Shown: positions 1 through 7,816 of the stretch, piece after piece
Numbering within the stretch: the stretch's first letter is position 1
How the letters are laid out: every line of letters starts with the position of its first letter
DNA from: an uncultured Paracoccaceae bacterium
GTDB taxonomy: Bacteria; Pseudomonadota; Alphaproteobacteria; Rhodobacterales; Rhodobacteraceae
Assembly: GCA_947499715.1 (NCBI GenBank)
Contig: CANMPL010000003.1
Span: 372,001-436,000 of the forward strand
Length of the DNA: 64,000 nt
Reading direction: 5' to 3'
Notes under the pieces: model-generated
Told to the model about the DNA's origin: nothing
What the model saw: only the letters and a program-made list of their open reading frames with translations
Database searches by the model: none
Position numbers and translations under genes: made by a program

Positions 1-505
1 CCTCTTCGGGTTTCTTGGCCGCCGCTTCGGCGTCCTCTTCGGCAACCAATTCCTTTAGACGCTCGACCAAAGCTTCGCGCCGGTCAGCTGAAAGGGTATG
101 GATGTCCAATACAGCATTACCATCTTTGTGTTTTTGCAAGGCTTCTGGCTGAATCGTGGCAACAGAGGTGTAGCCGTTGGACAGGGCCGCAATCAGATCT
201 TCGTTGGCCGTTGGGCTATCTTCGCTGCGCAAGACCGCGATACGCAGCCGCCAGTAGGCATCAAAGAAGACGCTGGCCATGCGGCCTGGCTGCACGAATG
301 AAACGATCCCGACAATCACGGTCGAAATCACACCAAGCCCCTGAGATCCGATATTGAAGAACCCGACCGTTACATCTGCGGCGATCATCGCACCGATCAC
401 CACCCCTGCGACACCCAGAATGATGTGGAGATACAGCAGCAGGTGATAGTAGAGTTTCCAATACCACAGGCTGTAGTCGGCTTCTTGTCGGACGATGTCG
501 CTCAT
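1..505 (-). CDS. SLATT-like two-TM membrane protein (partial, 3' end outside window)
   Basis: I translated this frame by hand. It starts near 505 (or 508, since two ATGs are adjacent) after a GAGGG ribosome site and stays open to the left edge, so the C-terminus is missing. Residues about 15-75 form two hydrophobic helices around a short loop. A tryptophan/tyrosine-rich helix precedes them, and the second helix is followed by a 'FVQPGRMASVFFDAYWRLR' amphipathic stretch. This layout resembles SLATT/DUF4231 two-TM proteins, which are often predicted pore-forming effectors in nucleotide-signalling conflict systems. The visible C-terminal part is rich in Glu, Ala and Lys and looks like coiled coil. 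No SMODS or SLOG partner is visible in this window. The assignment rests on architecture only; it could be an ordinary two-TM hypothetical. Confidence 0.6.
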   Translation of the reverse strand, partial: MSDIVRQEADYSLWYWKLYYHLLLYLHIILGVAGVVIGAMIAADVTVGFFNIGSQGLGVISTVIVGIVSFVQPGRMASVFFDAYWRLRIAVLRSEDSPTANEDLIAALSNGYTSVATIQPEALQKHKDGNAVLDIHTLSADRREALVERLKELVAEEDAEAAAKKPEE

Positions 506-714
506 CATGATCCCTCAAATCAATTTGTTTCAATGCGCAGAGTTTAATGAGCGAACTGCATAAGTCAAAACCGCCCCCAGCCCGTCAATCTTTGGACGTT
601 GCCGCAAAGATCTGCCAATTCGCGGCGGAATTTTGCCATAACTTCGCCTGATTTAGCCGTCAGAACCCTTGGCGTAACTGTACTTCGGTCTTGGACGGTA
701 TGAGGATGATGAAC

Positions 715-1137
715 ATGAAACGCTCGATGATGGCGCTTGGATTTGCTGCGACAACAGCGGCATCGGTATTTGCGGGTTCGGTTTCCGCGCAAAGTATGTC
801 CGATTGCCTTGGTCGTCTTGGAGGGCCACAAACCCACACGATTATGGTTGTCGAAGCTGGTTTTTTCCCGACTGTCACCTACGTGTGCCCCGACGATGTT
901 ATCATGTTTGTGAACGGTCACACGAACTGGGCGCATTTTAACATTGACTGGGGTTCGTCAAAACAATGGAGCGGTTGGCAATCGCCGGGGGCAAACTACA
1001 ACGGTTTGACCTTTACCGTTGCCGACACGATGGCTGATGTTTCATTCACTGATGTGAATGCCCACCCCTACTACCCAAACGGATACGCCGGCTACATCGA
1101 ATTTGGCATCGCACCACGTGACCTGGACGACCTTTAA
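715..1137 (+). CDS. Secreted cupredoxin-like protein, 140 aa
   Basis: The protein has a clear Sec signal peptide (MKRSMMALGFAATTAASVFA, cleavage near VSA-QS). I chose the ATG at 715 because AGGA lies about eight bases upstream; ATGs at 691-709 are in frame but would lengthen the n-region. The mature part is about 115 residues and predicted mostly beta. The stretch 'GFFPTVTYVCPDDVIMFVNG' followed by 'NWAHFNI' resembles the first copper-ligand region of cupredoxins. The usual downstream Cys-x-His-x-Met cluster is not obvious; only His, Pro and Tyr residues near 'NAHPYYPNG' are seen. It would act in the periplasm. It converges on yedK with a 4-nt overlap of the two stop regions. The function is not known. 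Confidence 0.7.
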   Translation: MKRSMMALGFAATTAASVFAGSVSAQSMSDCLGRLGGPQTHTIMVVEAGFFPTVTYVCPDDVIMFVNGHTNWAHFNIDWGSSKQWSGWQSPGANYNGLTFTVADTMADVSFTDVNAHPYYPNGYAGYIEFGIAPRDLDDL

Positions 1138-1805
1138 TCAGGGGCCAAGATTGGGTCCAGTAATGCGGGACCAGTCGCGCGATTTGAATTGACGGCAGTG
1201 CTGACGCGCTGCAGCACAAGCGCATCTTCGGGTGCGCTTTTCATCAATGTGGCGGCCCCCTTGCCGACTTCGCCCAGCCAAAGCGGCCAGTCGACGGGGT
1301 CAAGGATGACCGGCAATCGGTGATGGATCGGAGACATGGCGGCATTTGCGCCTGTGGTCACAATCGCGCATGTCGTGAGGGTTTCACCTTCTTGTTCCCA
1401 ATCTTGCCAAATCCCGGCCATGGCCATCGGCGCGCCATCTGAACGTGCCACCCACCACGGCAGCGGCGTTTCACCGGGCACCCGTTTCCATTCGTAGAAC
1501 CCATCCGCCACAACCAAGCAGCGCCGTTCGCGGCAAGCCGCGCGGAACGCCGGTTTTTCCGCAATCGTTTCGGAACGTGCATTGATCAGCAAAGGGCCAC
1601 CGCCGGGCTTCTTGTACCACCGCGGGATAAAGCCCCAACGCATCGGACGCAGCCGCCGGGTATCGCCATCAGAGGTCACTGTATGGACTTGCACGGTGGG
1701 GCAGACATTGTAATTGGGCACGTCGGGCAGGTCATTTGACGCGACCGCATCAAAGACCTGTGTCATCGCCTCATGAGGCAGGGTGATCGCCATGCGTCCG
1801 CACAT
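1134..1805 (-). CDS. yedK: SOS response-associated peptidase (YedK/HMCES, SRAP family)
   Basis: SRAP proteins cross-link covalently to abasic sites in single-stranded DNA through the catalytic Cys2, shielding the lesion during replication. Here the N-terminus is MCGR, so Cys2 becomes terminal after Met removal. Other family hallmarks are present: an Asn in 'NARSET' near residue 75, the 'GFYEWK' glutamate near residue 105, and a His in 'HHRLP' near residue 160. The length (223 aa) is typical. The gene converges on the cupredoxin-like gene and lies just downstream of the MttB-family gene on the same strand with a 14-nt gap. No LexA box was recognised. Identification is secure; regulation is not shown by the sequence. 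Confidence 0.93.
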   Translation of the reverse strand: MCGRMAITLPHEAMTQVFDAVASNDLPDVPNYNVCPTVQVHTVTSDGDTRRLRPMRWGFIPRWYKKPGGGPLLINARSETIAEKPAFRAACRERRCLVVADGFYEWKRVPGETPLPWWVARSDGAPMAMAGIWQDWEQEGETLTTCAIVTTGANAAMSPIHHRLPVILDPVDWPLWLGEVGKGAATLMKSAPEDALVLQRVSTAVNSNRATGPALLDPILAPD

Positions 1806-1819
1806 GACGTCAGTCTAGA

Positions 1820-3373
1820 TCAGAAATCGGTTGGCGCGCCACCTTCGGACTTGCGGCGGTCAACAAAGGCGGTGAGTTCTTCTTTGACCGCGACATCCAT
1901 GGGCGGTTCTTCGAATGTTGCGATGATGTCCTTGAAGACACGGTGGGCCCGCGCGGCTGTCCATTCGCCACCAGCGACTTCCCAAGCCTCAAAATTGCGC
2001 CAGTCCGAGACAAATGGTTGATAGAACGCGTCTTCATAGCGGTCCTGGGTGTGCTGGATTCCGAAGAAATGGCCGTTCGGGCCAACCTCTTTGATCGCAT
2101 CAAGAGCGATATCGTCCGGCCCGGTGGCCGTGACCTGCGGTTCCATATAGCGTTGGATCATCTGAAGCACTTCGCAGTCCATGACGAATTTTTCCGGTGA
2201 TGCGATCAGCCCACCTTCCAGCCAGCCAGCCGCGTGATAGACCACGTTTGTGCCCGATTGGACCGCTGACCACAGCGAGTTTGAGGTTTCCCACATCGCT
2301 TGCCCGTCTGGCACGTTGGCAGCACACACACCGCTGGCGCGCATCGGCAAGCCGTAGAATCGTGCCATTTGGCCAGTCATTTGCGTGGCGCGCATGTATT
2401 CTGGCGTGCCAAAGGCGGGCGCGCCGGATTTCATGTCCACGTTGCTGGTGAACGTGCCGATGACGCAGGGAGCGCCGGGGCGGACGTATTGGAACAAGGC
2501 TATGGCGCTGAGCGCTTCGGCAATCGACAAAGTGACCGCGCCGGACATCGTGACCGGTGCCATTGCACCCGCCAAAGTGAATGGTGTGACCACCACCGCC
2601 TGCCCGCGTCGCACACAGCGCAGGCAGCCATCGATCATCGGCACGTCGTGTTTCAGCGGCGACGTGGAATTGATGTTGGTATACATGCGCGGTTTGGCCT
2701 GAAATTCCTCTTCCGTCAGGCGGCCCGCAATCTTGACCATTTCCATGACATCTTCGACACGCTCTTTGCCGAGGCTGTAGGCATGAGCGACCTTGTCGGT
2801 CAGTACCATCTTGTCATGTACCACGTCCAAATGTCGGACGGAGGCGTGAACATCGACGGGTTCGACGGGATAGCCACCGGCAAAGTGGATGCAGTTGAAA
2901 TACTGGGTCAGGCGCAGCAGATCGGCACATTGCTTGCGAGAACCAGAGACTTTTTTGCCAATCTCAAGATCAAAATAGTTGGGCGGAGAAGACACATTGC
3001 CGAATAGGATATGCTTGCCGCCGATCGTGATCTCTTTGTCCGGGTTGCGGGGGGTGATTGTGAACTGGCTGGGGGCCTGGGCCAGCATTTCCATGACCCA
3101 GTCGCGTCCCATTTTGACGTTGGTGCCGTCGACCTTGCACCCGGCCTGTTTAAAGATCTCTAGCGCTTCTTCGTTGAGGAACTCGATCCCGATCTCTTCA
3201 AGGATGCGCATGGCCCCATCGTGGATCGCTTGCACCCCTTCGGGCGGCAAAGGTTCTGTTGGGCGGTCAGTGTTGACCGGGATCCGCCACGGCATCTGGT
3301 CGATGCTTGCTTGACCGCGCCGGGCGGCATTGCCTGCGCGACCCCCGCCGCGGCGTCTGGGTGTGTCTGCCAT
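1820..3373 (-). CDS. Trimethylamine methyltransferase (MttB) family protein, non-pyrrolysine
   Basis: This 517-aa protein belongs to the MttB superfamily, whose members move a methyl group from a quaternary or tertiary amine to a corrinoid protein. The N-terminus is Arg/Gly rich ('RRRGGGRAGNAARRG'); conserved blocks then follow, including 'GGKHILFGNV', 'RLTQYFNCIHFAGGYPVEP' and the 'VGPNGHFFGIQHTQDRYEDA' stretch near the C-terminus. The reading frame is continuous with no internal TAG, so it is a non-Pyl homologue of the type that includes glycine-betaine methyltransferase MtgB. No corrinoid protein gene is adjacent. Glycine betaine made by the carnitine operon further right is an attractive but unproven substrate. 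The family is certain; the substrate is open. Confidence 0.9.
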   Translation of the reverse strand: MADTPRRRGGGRAGNAARRGQASIDQMPWRIPVNTDRPTEPLPPEGVQAIHDGAMRILEEIGIEFLNEEALEIFKQAGCKVDGTNVKMGRDWVMEMLAQAPSQFTITPRNPDKEITIGGKHILFGNVSSPPNYFDLEIGKKVSGSRKQCADLLRLTQYFNCIHFAGGYPVEPVDVHASVRHLDVVHDKMVLTDKVAHAYSLGKERVEDVMEMVKIAGRLTEEEFQAKPRMYTNINSTSPLKHDVPMIDGCLRCVRRGQAVVVTPFTLAGAMAPVTMSGAVTLSIAEALSAIALFQYVRPGAPCVIGTFTSNVDMKSGAPAFGTPEYMRATQMTGQMARFYGLPMRASGVCAANVPDGQAMWETSNSLWSAVQSGTNVVYHAAGWLEGGLIASPEKFVMDCEVLQMIQRYMEPQVTATGPDDIALDAIKEVGPNGHFFGIQHTQDRYEDAFYQPFVSDWRNFEAWEVAGGEWTAARAHRVFKDIIATFEEPPMDVAVKEELTAFVDRRKSEGGAPTDF

Positions 3374-3450
3374 GTCTGAACCCTTTCAATTGGGTTCAGA
3401 TTGGCAAATGGGACGGGGCGGCGTTGAGGCTTTTGCGACAAAATCCGTCG

Positions 3451-4143
3451 CTAATCGTTGATCACCGCGATCCAAGCAGGCAATTCTGCGATTGAAGGCA
3501 AGACGACATCGGCCAACGGCGCGAGCTCTTCCGCTGGCGCAGGGCCGGTCAGAACACCAACCGTGCGCATGCCCGCAGCCTGCCCGGCTCGCAGGTCATG
3601 CAAGCTGTCGCCAACCATGACGCAGTGATCAGGGGTCAGGCCGGTTGCCTCGCAAAATCCTTGCAATTGACCGGGTGCGGGCTTTCCGCCGAAGCCGCTG
3701 TCGTATCCGGCGACAAAGGCAAAGGCATCGAGGATGCCTGCACGTTCCAGATGTTGCCGCGCCGGTGCTTCGCTATCGTTGGTGGCAATACCTAGCGTCA
3801 GGCCCATTTTGCGCAGCCTTGCCATCAAAGGAGGCAGGTCTGCGGCAGAGACCTGACCGACGCCCGCAGCTTTTGTGTTCATACGTTCCAGCAACGCTGC
3901 ACGGTCCCCCGGAACGACGGTTAAGATGAGATCGGCGAGTTCCCCAGCGGTACTGGCGATGACGAGACTGCCGGGATGAAAGATCTTGTTTTCAAGGTCA
4001 TAGCCTAAGACATCTGCCAATTTTGCCGTCAAAGCAGCATCGCCGCCTGCCTCATGCGCGATCATGCCAGCCGACCACGCACCCCACGTGGCGTTGAAAT
4101 CAAAAAGCGTGCCGTCCTTGTCGAAAATGATGCCTTGGATCAT
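3451..4143 (-). CDS. HAD-family hydrolase, phosphoglycolate phosphatase-like
   Basis: The protein is a cytoplasmic phosphatase of the haloacid dehalogenase superfamily. The nucleophile motif DKDGTLFDF lies at residues about 7-15, motif II is the 'IATNDSE' region, and 'HCVMVGDSLHDLRAGQAAGM' supplies the C-terminal Asp motif. An alpha-helical cap lies between. I prefer the ATG at 4143 (MIQGIIFDKDG) because GAGG lies six bases upstream; a longer frame reaches 4194 but would collide with the start of the divergent dehalogenase gene. The Gph-like features suggest 2-phosphoglycolate or a related sugar phosphate. Despite the superfamily name it is unlikely to remove halide, because the neighbouring dehalogenase uses cobalamin chemistry. 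Confidence 0.87.
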   Translation of the reverse strand: MIQGIIFDKDGTLFDFNATWGAWSAGMIAHEAGGDAALTAKLADVLGYDLENKIFHPGSLVIASTAGELADLILTVVPGDRAALLERMNTKAAGVGQVSAADLPPLMARLRKMGLTLGIATNDSEAPARQHLERAGILDAFAFVAGYDSGFGGKPAPGQLQGFCEATGLTPDHCVMVGDSLHDLRAGQAAGMRTVGVLTGPAPAEELAPLADVVLPSIAELPAWIAVIND

Positions 4144-4192
4144 CGCGCCCTCGCTTGACATATCCGCCCCTGAACGCGACGATCCGTTGGAC

Positions 4193-7100
4193 ATGCCAAA
4201 GCTCCGCTCTTACCGCAACCGCCCCTTTCATCTTGGACCATTCCCGCTGGAGAAACTCGCGAGGGCCGAAACGGTCGACCTGCGCGGATTGCAACCGATG
4301 ACGGGGCTGACATTCCGCCGCGCGGACGATCCCACGAGCATCGTGAACGCGATGCAAGAATATCAGGCCATGTTGGATGCCACACGTGATGGGCTGATCA
4401 AATCTGAAATTGCCGAGATCCCCGAAGACCTGCAGGAGCGGACCAACCACCTGAAATCATTCGGGTATTACTGCGATGCAAGTATGGTCGGCGCCTGCAC
4501 CATTCCACCCGAAGCGCGTCTTGAAACCGCGGTGGTGAATCCTGACGTCGACCGTTTGGCCGACAAACTGCGCACAATGCAACCCAAGTCGCTTGCCGCC
4601 GGGATCGATGTGATCATGGCAGGCCTGCGCGAAAACATGGCCCGCCCACCCGCCGATTGCGACCATCACACACATGCGTTGGTGTTCTTATATGACATGC
4701 CACGCGACCCGGAACCCGAAGAACCTGGGGCAGGATGGATTGTCGGGGCCCAAGATCAGCGCGCCTGTTTGCGCGGCATGGAAACGGCTGTCACGCTGGC
4801 AAGCTATATCCGCACCTTGGGCTACGAAGCCCGCGCGCATTCTATGGCGGCAAGCGACGTCCACCTGGAAGCGCTGGGGCTGAACGCAGGGTTGCTTATG
4901 CGCGGCCGCCTGAGTTCCAACCCGTTCACCGGCGCGCGATACGGTCTGGCCGCGATAACGACTACCCTGCCCTTTGCCACCGATAAGCCGCTGTCATCGG
5001 ACGCAAAACCGCCAAAGACCTATGCCTTTGGCCTTGGGTCCCACGCCAAATCGGCCCGCACTCGCGATCCTTTTGAGCAGCGCCGATATGTTGACGGGCC
5101 ACATCCGTTTGAGACGCTCAAGCGCGTTGACAATCCCACGACATATATCGACCGACCCAACGTCGCCCGCGTCCCGAAGCGCGCAAATATGTTTGCCCGT
5201 GGCCTGTTCGGAGACATGGGTAAATCGGTTCAGCAAGCAACGACGAACGGCAATTATGTGCGCAAATCTGCCGCGGCGTTTGCGTTTCGCCCGTCGCTTG
5301 GGGCCTTTGTACTGCTACAGGATGGAGAGGCGGGTCCGGTGCACCCGTCGACCAATAACGCAACCGACAATGCCGCGAATATCAAGGCGGCGCTCTATTT
5401 TCTGGGCGTTGATGCCGTCGGTCTTTCGGCCTGCCCTGACTGGACGTACTACAGCCACGACGCAACGGGCGAACCCATTGTTCCGTATCACGAAAATGCG
5501 ATTTCGATGATCGTAGATCAGGGGCACGAAACGATGGAGGGTGCCTCTGGCGATGATTGGATCGCCTGCGCCCAGTCAATGCGGGCCTATCTGCGGTTTT
5601 CCTTGTTAGGTGGTGTTTTGGCCCAGCATTTGCGCAACCTGGGATACACCGCCCGTGTGCATACCGTCATGGATGATGAGGTTTTGCACCCACCGCTTTT
5701 GCTGCTCTCGGGCTTGGGGGAGGTTTCGCGCATCGGCGAGGTGATCTTGAACCCGTTCCTTGGCCCGCGCCTGAAGTCCGGTGTGGTGACGACCAACATG
5801 CCGATGGCGCACGACAAGCCTATCGACTTTGGGCTGCAAAAATTTTGCGAGGCCTGCAACAAATGCGCCCGCGAATGTCCGTCTGGTGCGATTACGGCAG
5901 GACCGAAGTTGATGTTCAATGGCTATGAAATCTGGAAGTCAGACAGCCAGAAATGCACAACCTACCGCGTATCCCAAAAGAACGGTGCGATGTGCGGAAG
6001 ATGCATGAAGACCTGTCCCTGGAATCTGGAAGGTCTGTTTGCCGAAGCGCCGTTTCGCAAACTTGCAATGACCGCGCCTGCCTCTGCTAAGGCATTGGCA
6101 AAACTGGATGATATGGTGGGAAAGGGGCGGATCAATCCGGTCAAGAAGTGGTGGTGGGATCTTGAGATGGAAGATGATGGGGCCTATCGGCCCTCGACCC
6201 ATCCGGTCAATCAAAGAGAGTTGCAAACCGATTTGGACTTGAAGTTTGAGGACCAGACGCTCGCGGTCTATCCTGCCCCCCTCGCCCCGCCACCGCACCC
6301 CTGGCCCGCACCAATGGACCGCGAAGCCGGGATCGAGGCCTACCGCGCCATGATTTCCGCGGAAGAACATCAGCGTCGGCGAGCAGAGGGCCAACCACCG
6401 GAACATGTCTACTCTGCCGATACGACGCCAAGCCCCGTGATCCCGGTTGTCATTGATGCGGTTGATCAAATGTCGCCGGATGTCACACTCTATACGTTTC
6501 GGAGGGCCGATGGGTCTGACCTACCGGCAGCAACGGCCGGTGGGCACATTGATGTCTTGATAGCGCCCGAGTTTTTCCGGCAATACTCGCTTTGTTCAGA
6601 TCCAGCGGATCGATCCTGCTACCAGATCGCTGTGCTGCGAGAGGATAAAGGCCGCGGTGGATCCAAATTGATGCACCGCATCTTTACAAAAGGCCGCAAG
6701 ATCTTTGTCAGTCACCCGATCAATCACTTCCCACTTGCTAAGGGTGCATCTCATAATTTCTTGATGGGCGGCGGGATCGGCATCACGCCGATGATTGCAA
6801 TGGCGCATGAGCTTCATCACGAAAGTGCAAGTTTTGAGGTCCATTACAGCATCAAATCCCGCGAGCAAGCCGGATTTTTGCAAGTGTTGAAAGATGTGCC
6901 GTGGGCCGACAAAGTGCATGTCCACTGCTCTGCTGACGGAACCCGCGCGGAATTGGCGGACATCCTAAAATACCAATCAGACGGCCACGTTTATACCTGC
7001 GGACCTGACGTCTACATGGAGTCCGTCTTGCAGGCCGCCGAGGCGAACGGTTTCCCGGAAGAAGCGCGACACCTTGAATATTTCGCCGTGCCAGACACCC

Positions 7101-7378
7101 CTGACTACGAAAACCACCCCTTTTGGCTAGAGCTGAACGATGGTCGTAAGATCGAGGTTTCGGCAGAAGAAGCTGCGAGCGATGCGCTACTTCGCAATGG
7201 TGTCCACGTGGATATCAAGTGCAGTGACGGGCTATGTGGTGTGTGCAAATGCGGGGTTAAGTCAGGGGTTGTCGAGCATCGTGACTTTGTCCTTTCAAAG
7301 GATCAGCGCGCGGGGTCCATGATCTTGTGTCAAAGCCGCGCAGCAAAGCCAGGCGATACGCTTAAGGTTGATCTTTGA
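4193..7378 (+). CDS. Self-sufficient reductive dehalogenase fused to NAD(P)H:FMN/2Fe-2S reductase
   Basis: This 1061-aa cytoplasmic enzyme has no Tat signal. The first half is an RdhA-type cobalamin module ending in two 4Fe-4S motifs: CxxCxxCxxxCP at about residue 551 (FCEACNKCARECP) and CxxCxxxCP at about 600 (CGRCMKTCPWN), with an extra Cys upstream. The second half, after a proline-rich linker near 700, is a phthalate-dioxygenase-reductase-like unit: flavin motif RQYS near 795, NAD motif GGGIGITPM near 859 and a plant-type 2Fe-2S site with Cys ligands from about 1010 (CxxxxCxxC) to 1045. Catabolic RdhA proteins such as NpRdhA and BhbA share this architecture and reduce halogenated phenols with NAD(P)H without a respiratory chain. 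I chose the ATG at 4193; an in-frame upstream extension to 4064 runs inside the opposite gene. No RdhB anchor is adjacent. The substrate is unknown. Confidence 0.92.
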   Translation: MPKLRSYRNRPFHLGPFPLEKLARAETVDLRGLQPMTGLTFRRADDPTSIVNAMQEYQAMLDATRDGLIKSEIAEIPEDLQERTNHLKSFGYYCDASMVGACTIPPEARLETAVVNPDVDRLADKLRTMQPKSLAAGIDVIMAGLRENMARPPADCDHHTHALVFLYDMPRDPEPEEPGAGWIVGAQDQRACLRGMETAVTLASYIRTLGYEARAHSMAASDVHLEALGLNAGLLMRGRLSSNPFTGARYGLAAITTTLPFATDKPLSSDAKPPKTYAFGLGSHAKSARTRDPFEQRRYVDGPHPFETLKRVDNPTTYIDRPNVARVPKRANMFARGLFGDMGKSVQQATTNGNYVRKSAAAFAFRPSLGAFVLLQDGEAGPVHPSTNNATDNAANIKAALYFLGVDAVGLSACPDWTYYSHDATGEPIVPYHENAISMIVDQGHETMEGASGDDWIACAQSMRAYLRFSLLGGVLAQHLRNLGYTARVHTVMDDEVLHPPLLLLSGLGEVSRIGEVILNPFLGPRLKSGVVTTNMPMAHDKPIDFGLQKFCEACNKCARECPSGAITAGPKLMFNGYEIWKSDSQKCTTYRVSQKNGAMCGRCMKTCPWNLEGLFAEAPFRKLAMTAPASAKALAKLDDMVGKGRINPVKKWWWDLEMEDDGAYRPSTHPVNQRELQTDLDLKFEDQTLAVYPAPLAPPPHPWPAPMDREAGIEAYRAMISAEEHQRRRAEGQPPEHVYSADTTPSPVIPVVIDAVDQMSPDVTLYTFRRADGSDLPAATAGGHIDVLIAPEFFRQYSLCSDPADRSCYQIAVLREDKGRGGSKLMHRIFTKGRKIFVSHPINHFPLAKGASHNFLMGGGIGITPMIAMAHELHHESASFEVHYSIKSREQAGFLQVLKDVPWADKVHVHCSADGTRAELADILKYQSDGHVYTCGPDVYMESVLQAAEANGFPEEARHLEYFAVPDTPDYENHPFWLELNDGRKIEVSAEEAASDALLRNGVHVDIKCSDGLCGVCKCGVKSGVVEHRDFVLSKDQRAGSMILCQSRAAKPGDTLKVDL

Positions 7379-7448
7379 GGCGTCAAAATCTGACGTCCGT
7401 TTGTTGCCTGATCCAAACGGTTTAGGTGCCGAAGAAGCCGCAAACACC

Positions 7449-7727
7449 CTAGGTCCAATGAACCTGCTCTGCCCCCGGCAATGCATAACGCGCCAGTAAC
7501 GGTTCTTGATAATTCAACCCTAACGTGTCACAAAATGCGACCACCCATGCGTCATCCATGGTTAAGAATTCCAACACCGAAGCTTGAAAATCAGGGTCTG
7601 CGGCGCGATCCCGCAAATCATCCACGGATGTACCTGTCGCCCCCATAAACGTTGGGCAAAGCTCTTCGTTGCTGACCAGCCAACCCAGGGCCTGAAGTGC
7701 GATTGTTTGGGCGGTTTCTGGCGACAT
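7449..7727 (-). CDS. DUF3572 family protein, 92 aa
   Basis: This is a small acidic cytoplasmic protein, MSPETAQTIALQALGWL at the start, of the alphaproteobacterial DUF3572 family. The ATG at 7727 is supported by GGA about seven bases upstream; the frame also extends to 7766 without a good site. It is mostly helical, with a conserved-looking 'LGWLVSNEELCPTFMGATG' block and 'FLTMDDAWVVAFCDTLG' towards the C-terminus. It is divergent from the pleD-like gene with about 90 bases between, so the two may share a control region. In many alphaproteobacteria DUF3572 sits beside pleD, which supports the pairing here. The biochemical role is unknown. Confidence 0.82.
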   Translation of the reverse strand: MSPETAQTIALQALGWLVSNEELCPTFMGATGTSVDDLRDRAADPDFQASVLEFLTMDDAWVVAFCDTLGLNYQEPLLARYALPGAEQVHWT

Positions 7728-7816
7728 TTGGAATCCTTTATCAAAGTGAAACACATTCTTAACCAATACACACCAATGTGGCGAGTGAAGGATAAATCGA
7801 TTCAGAAGGATCCGAC

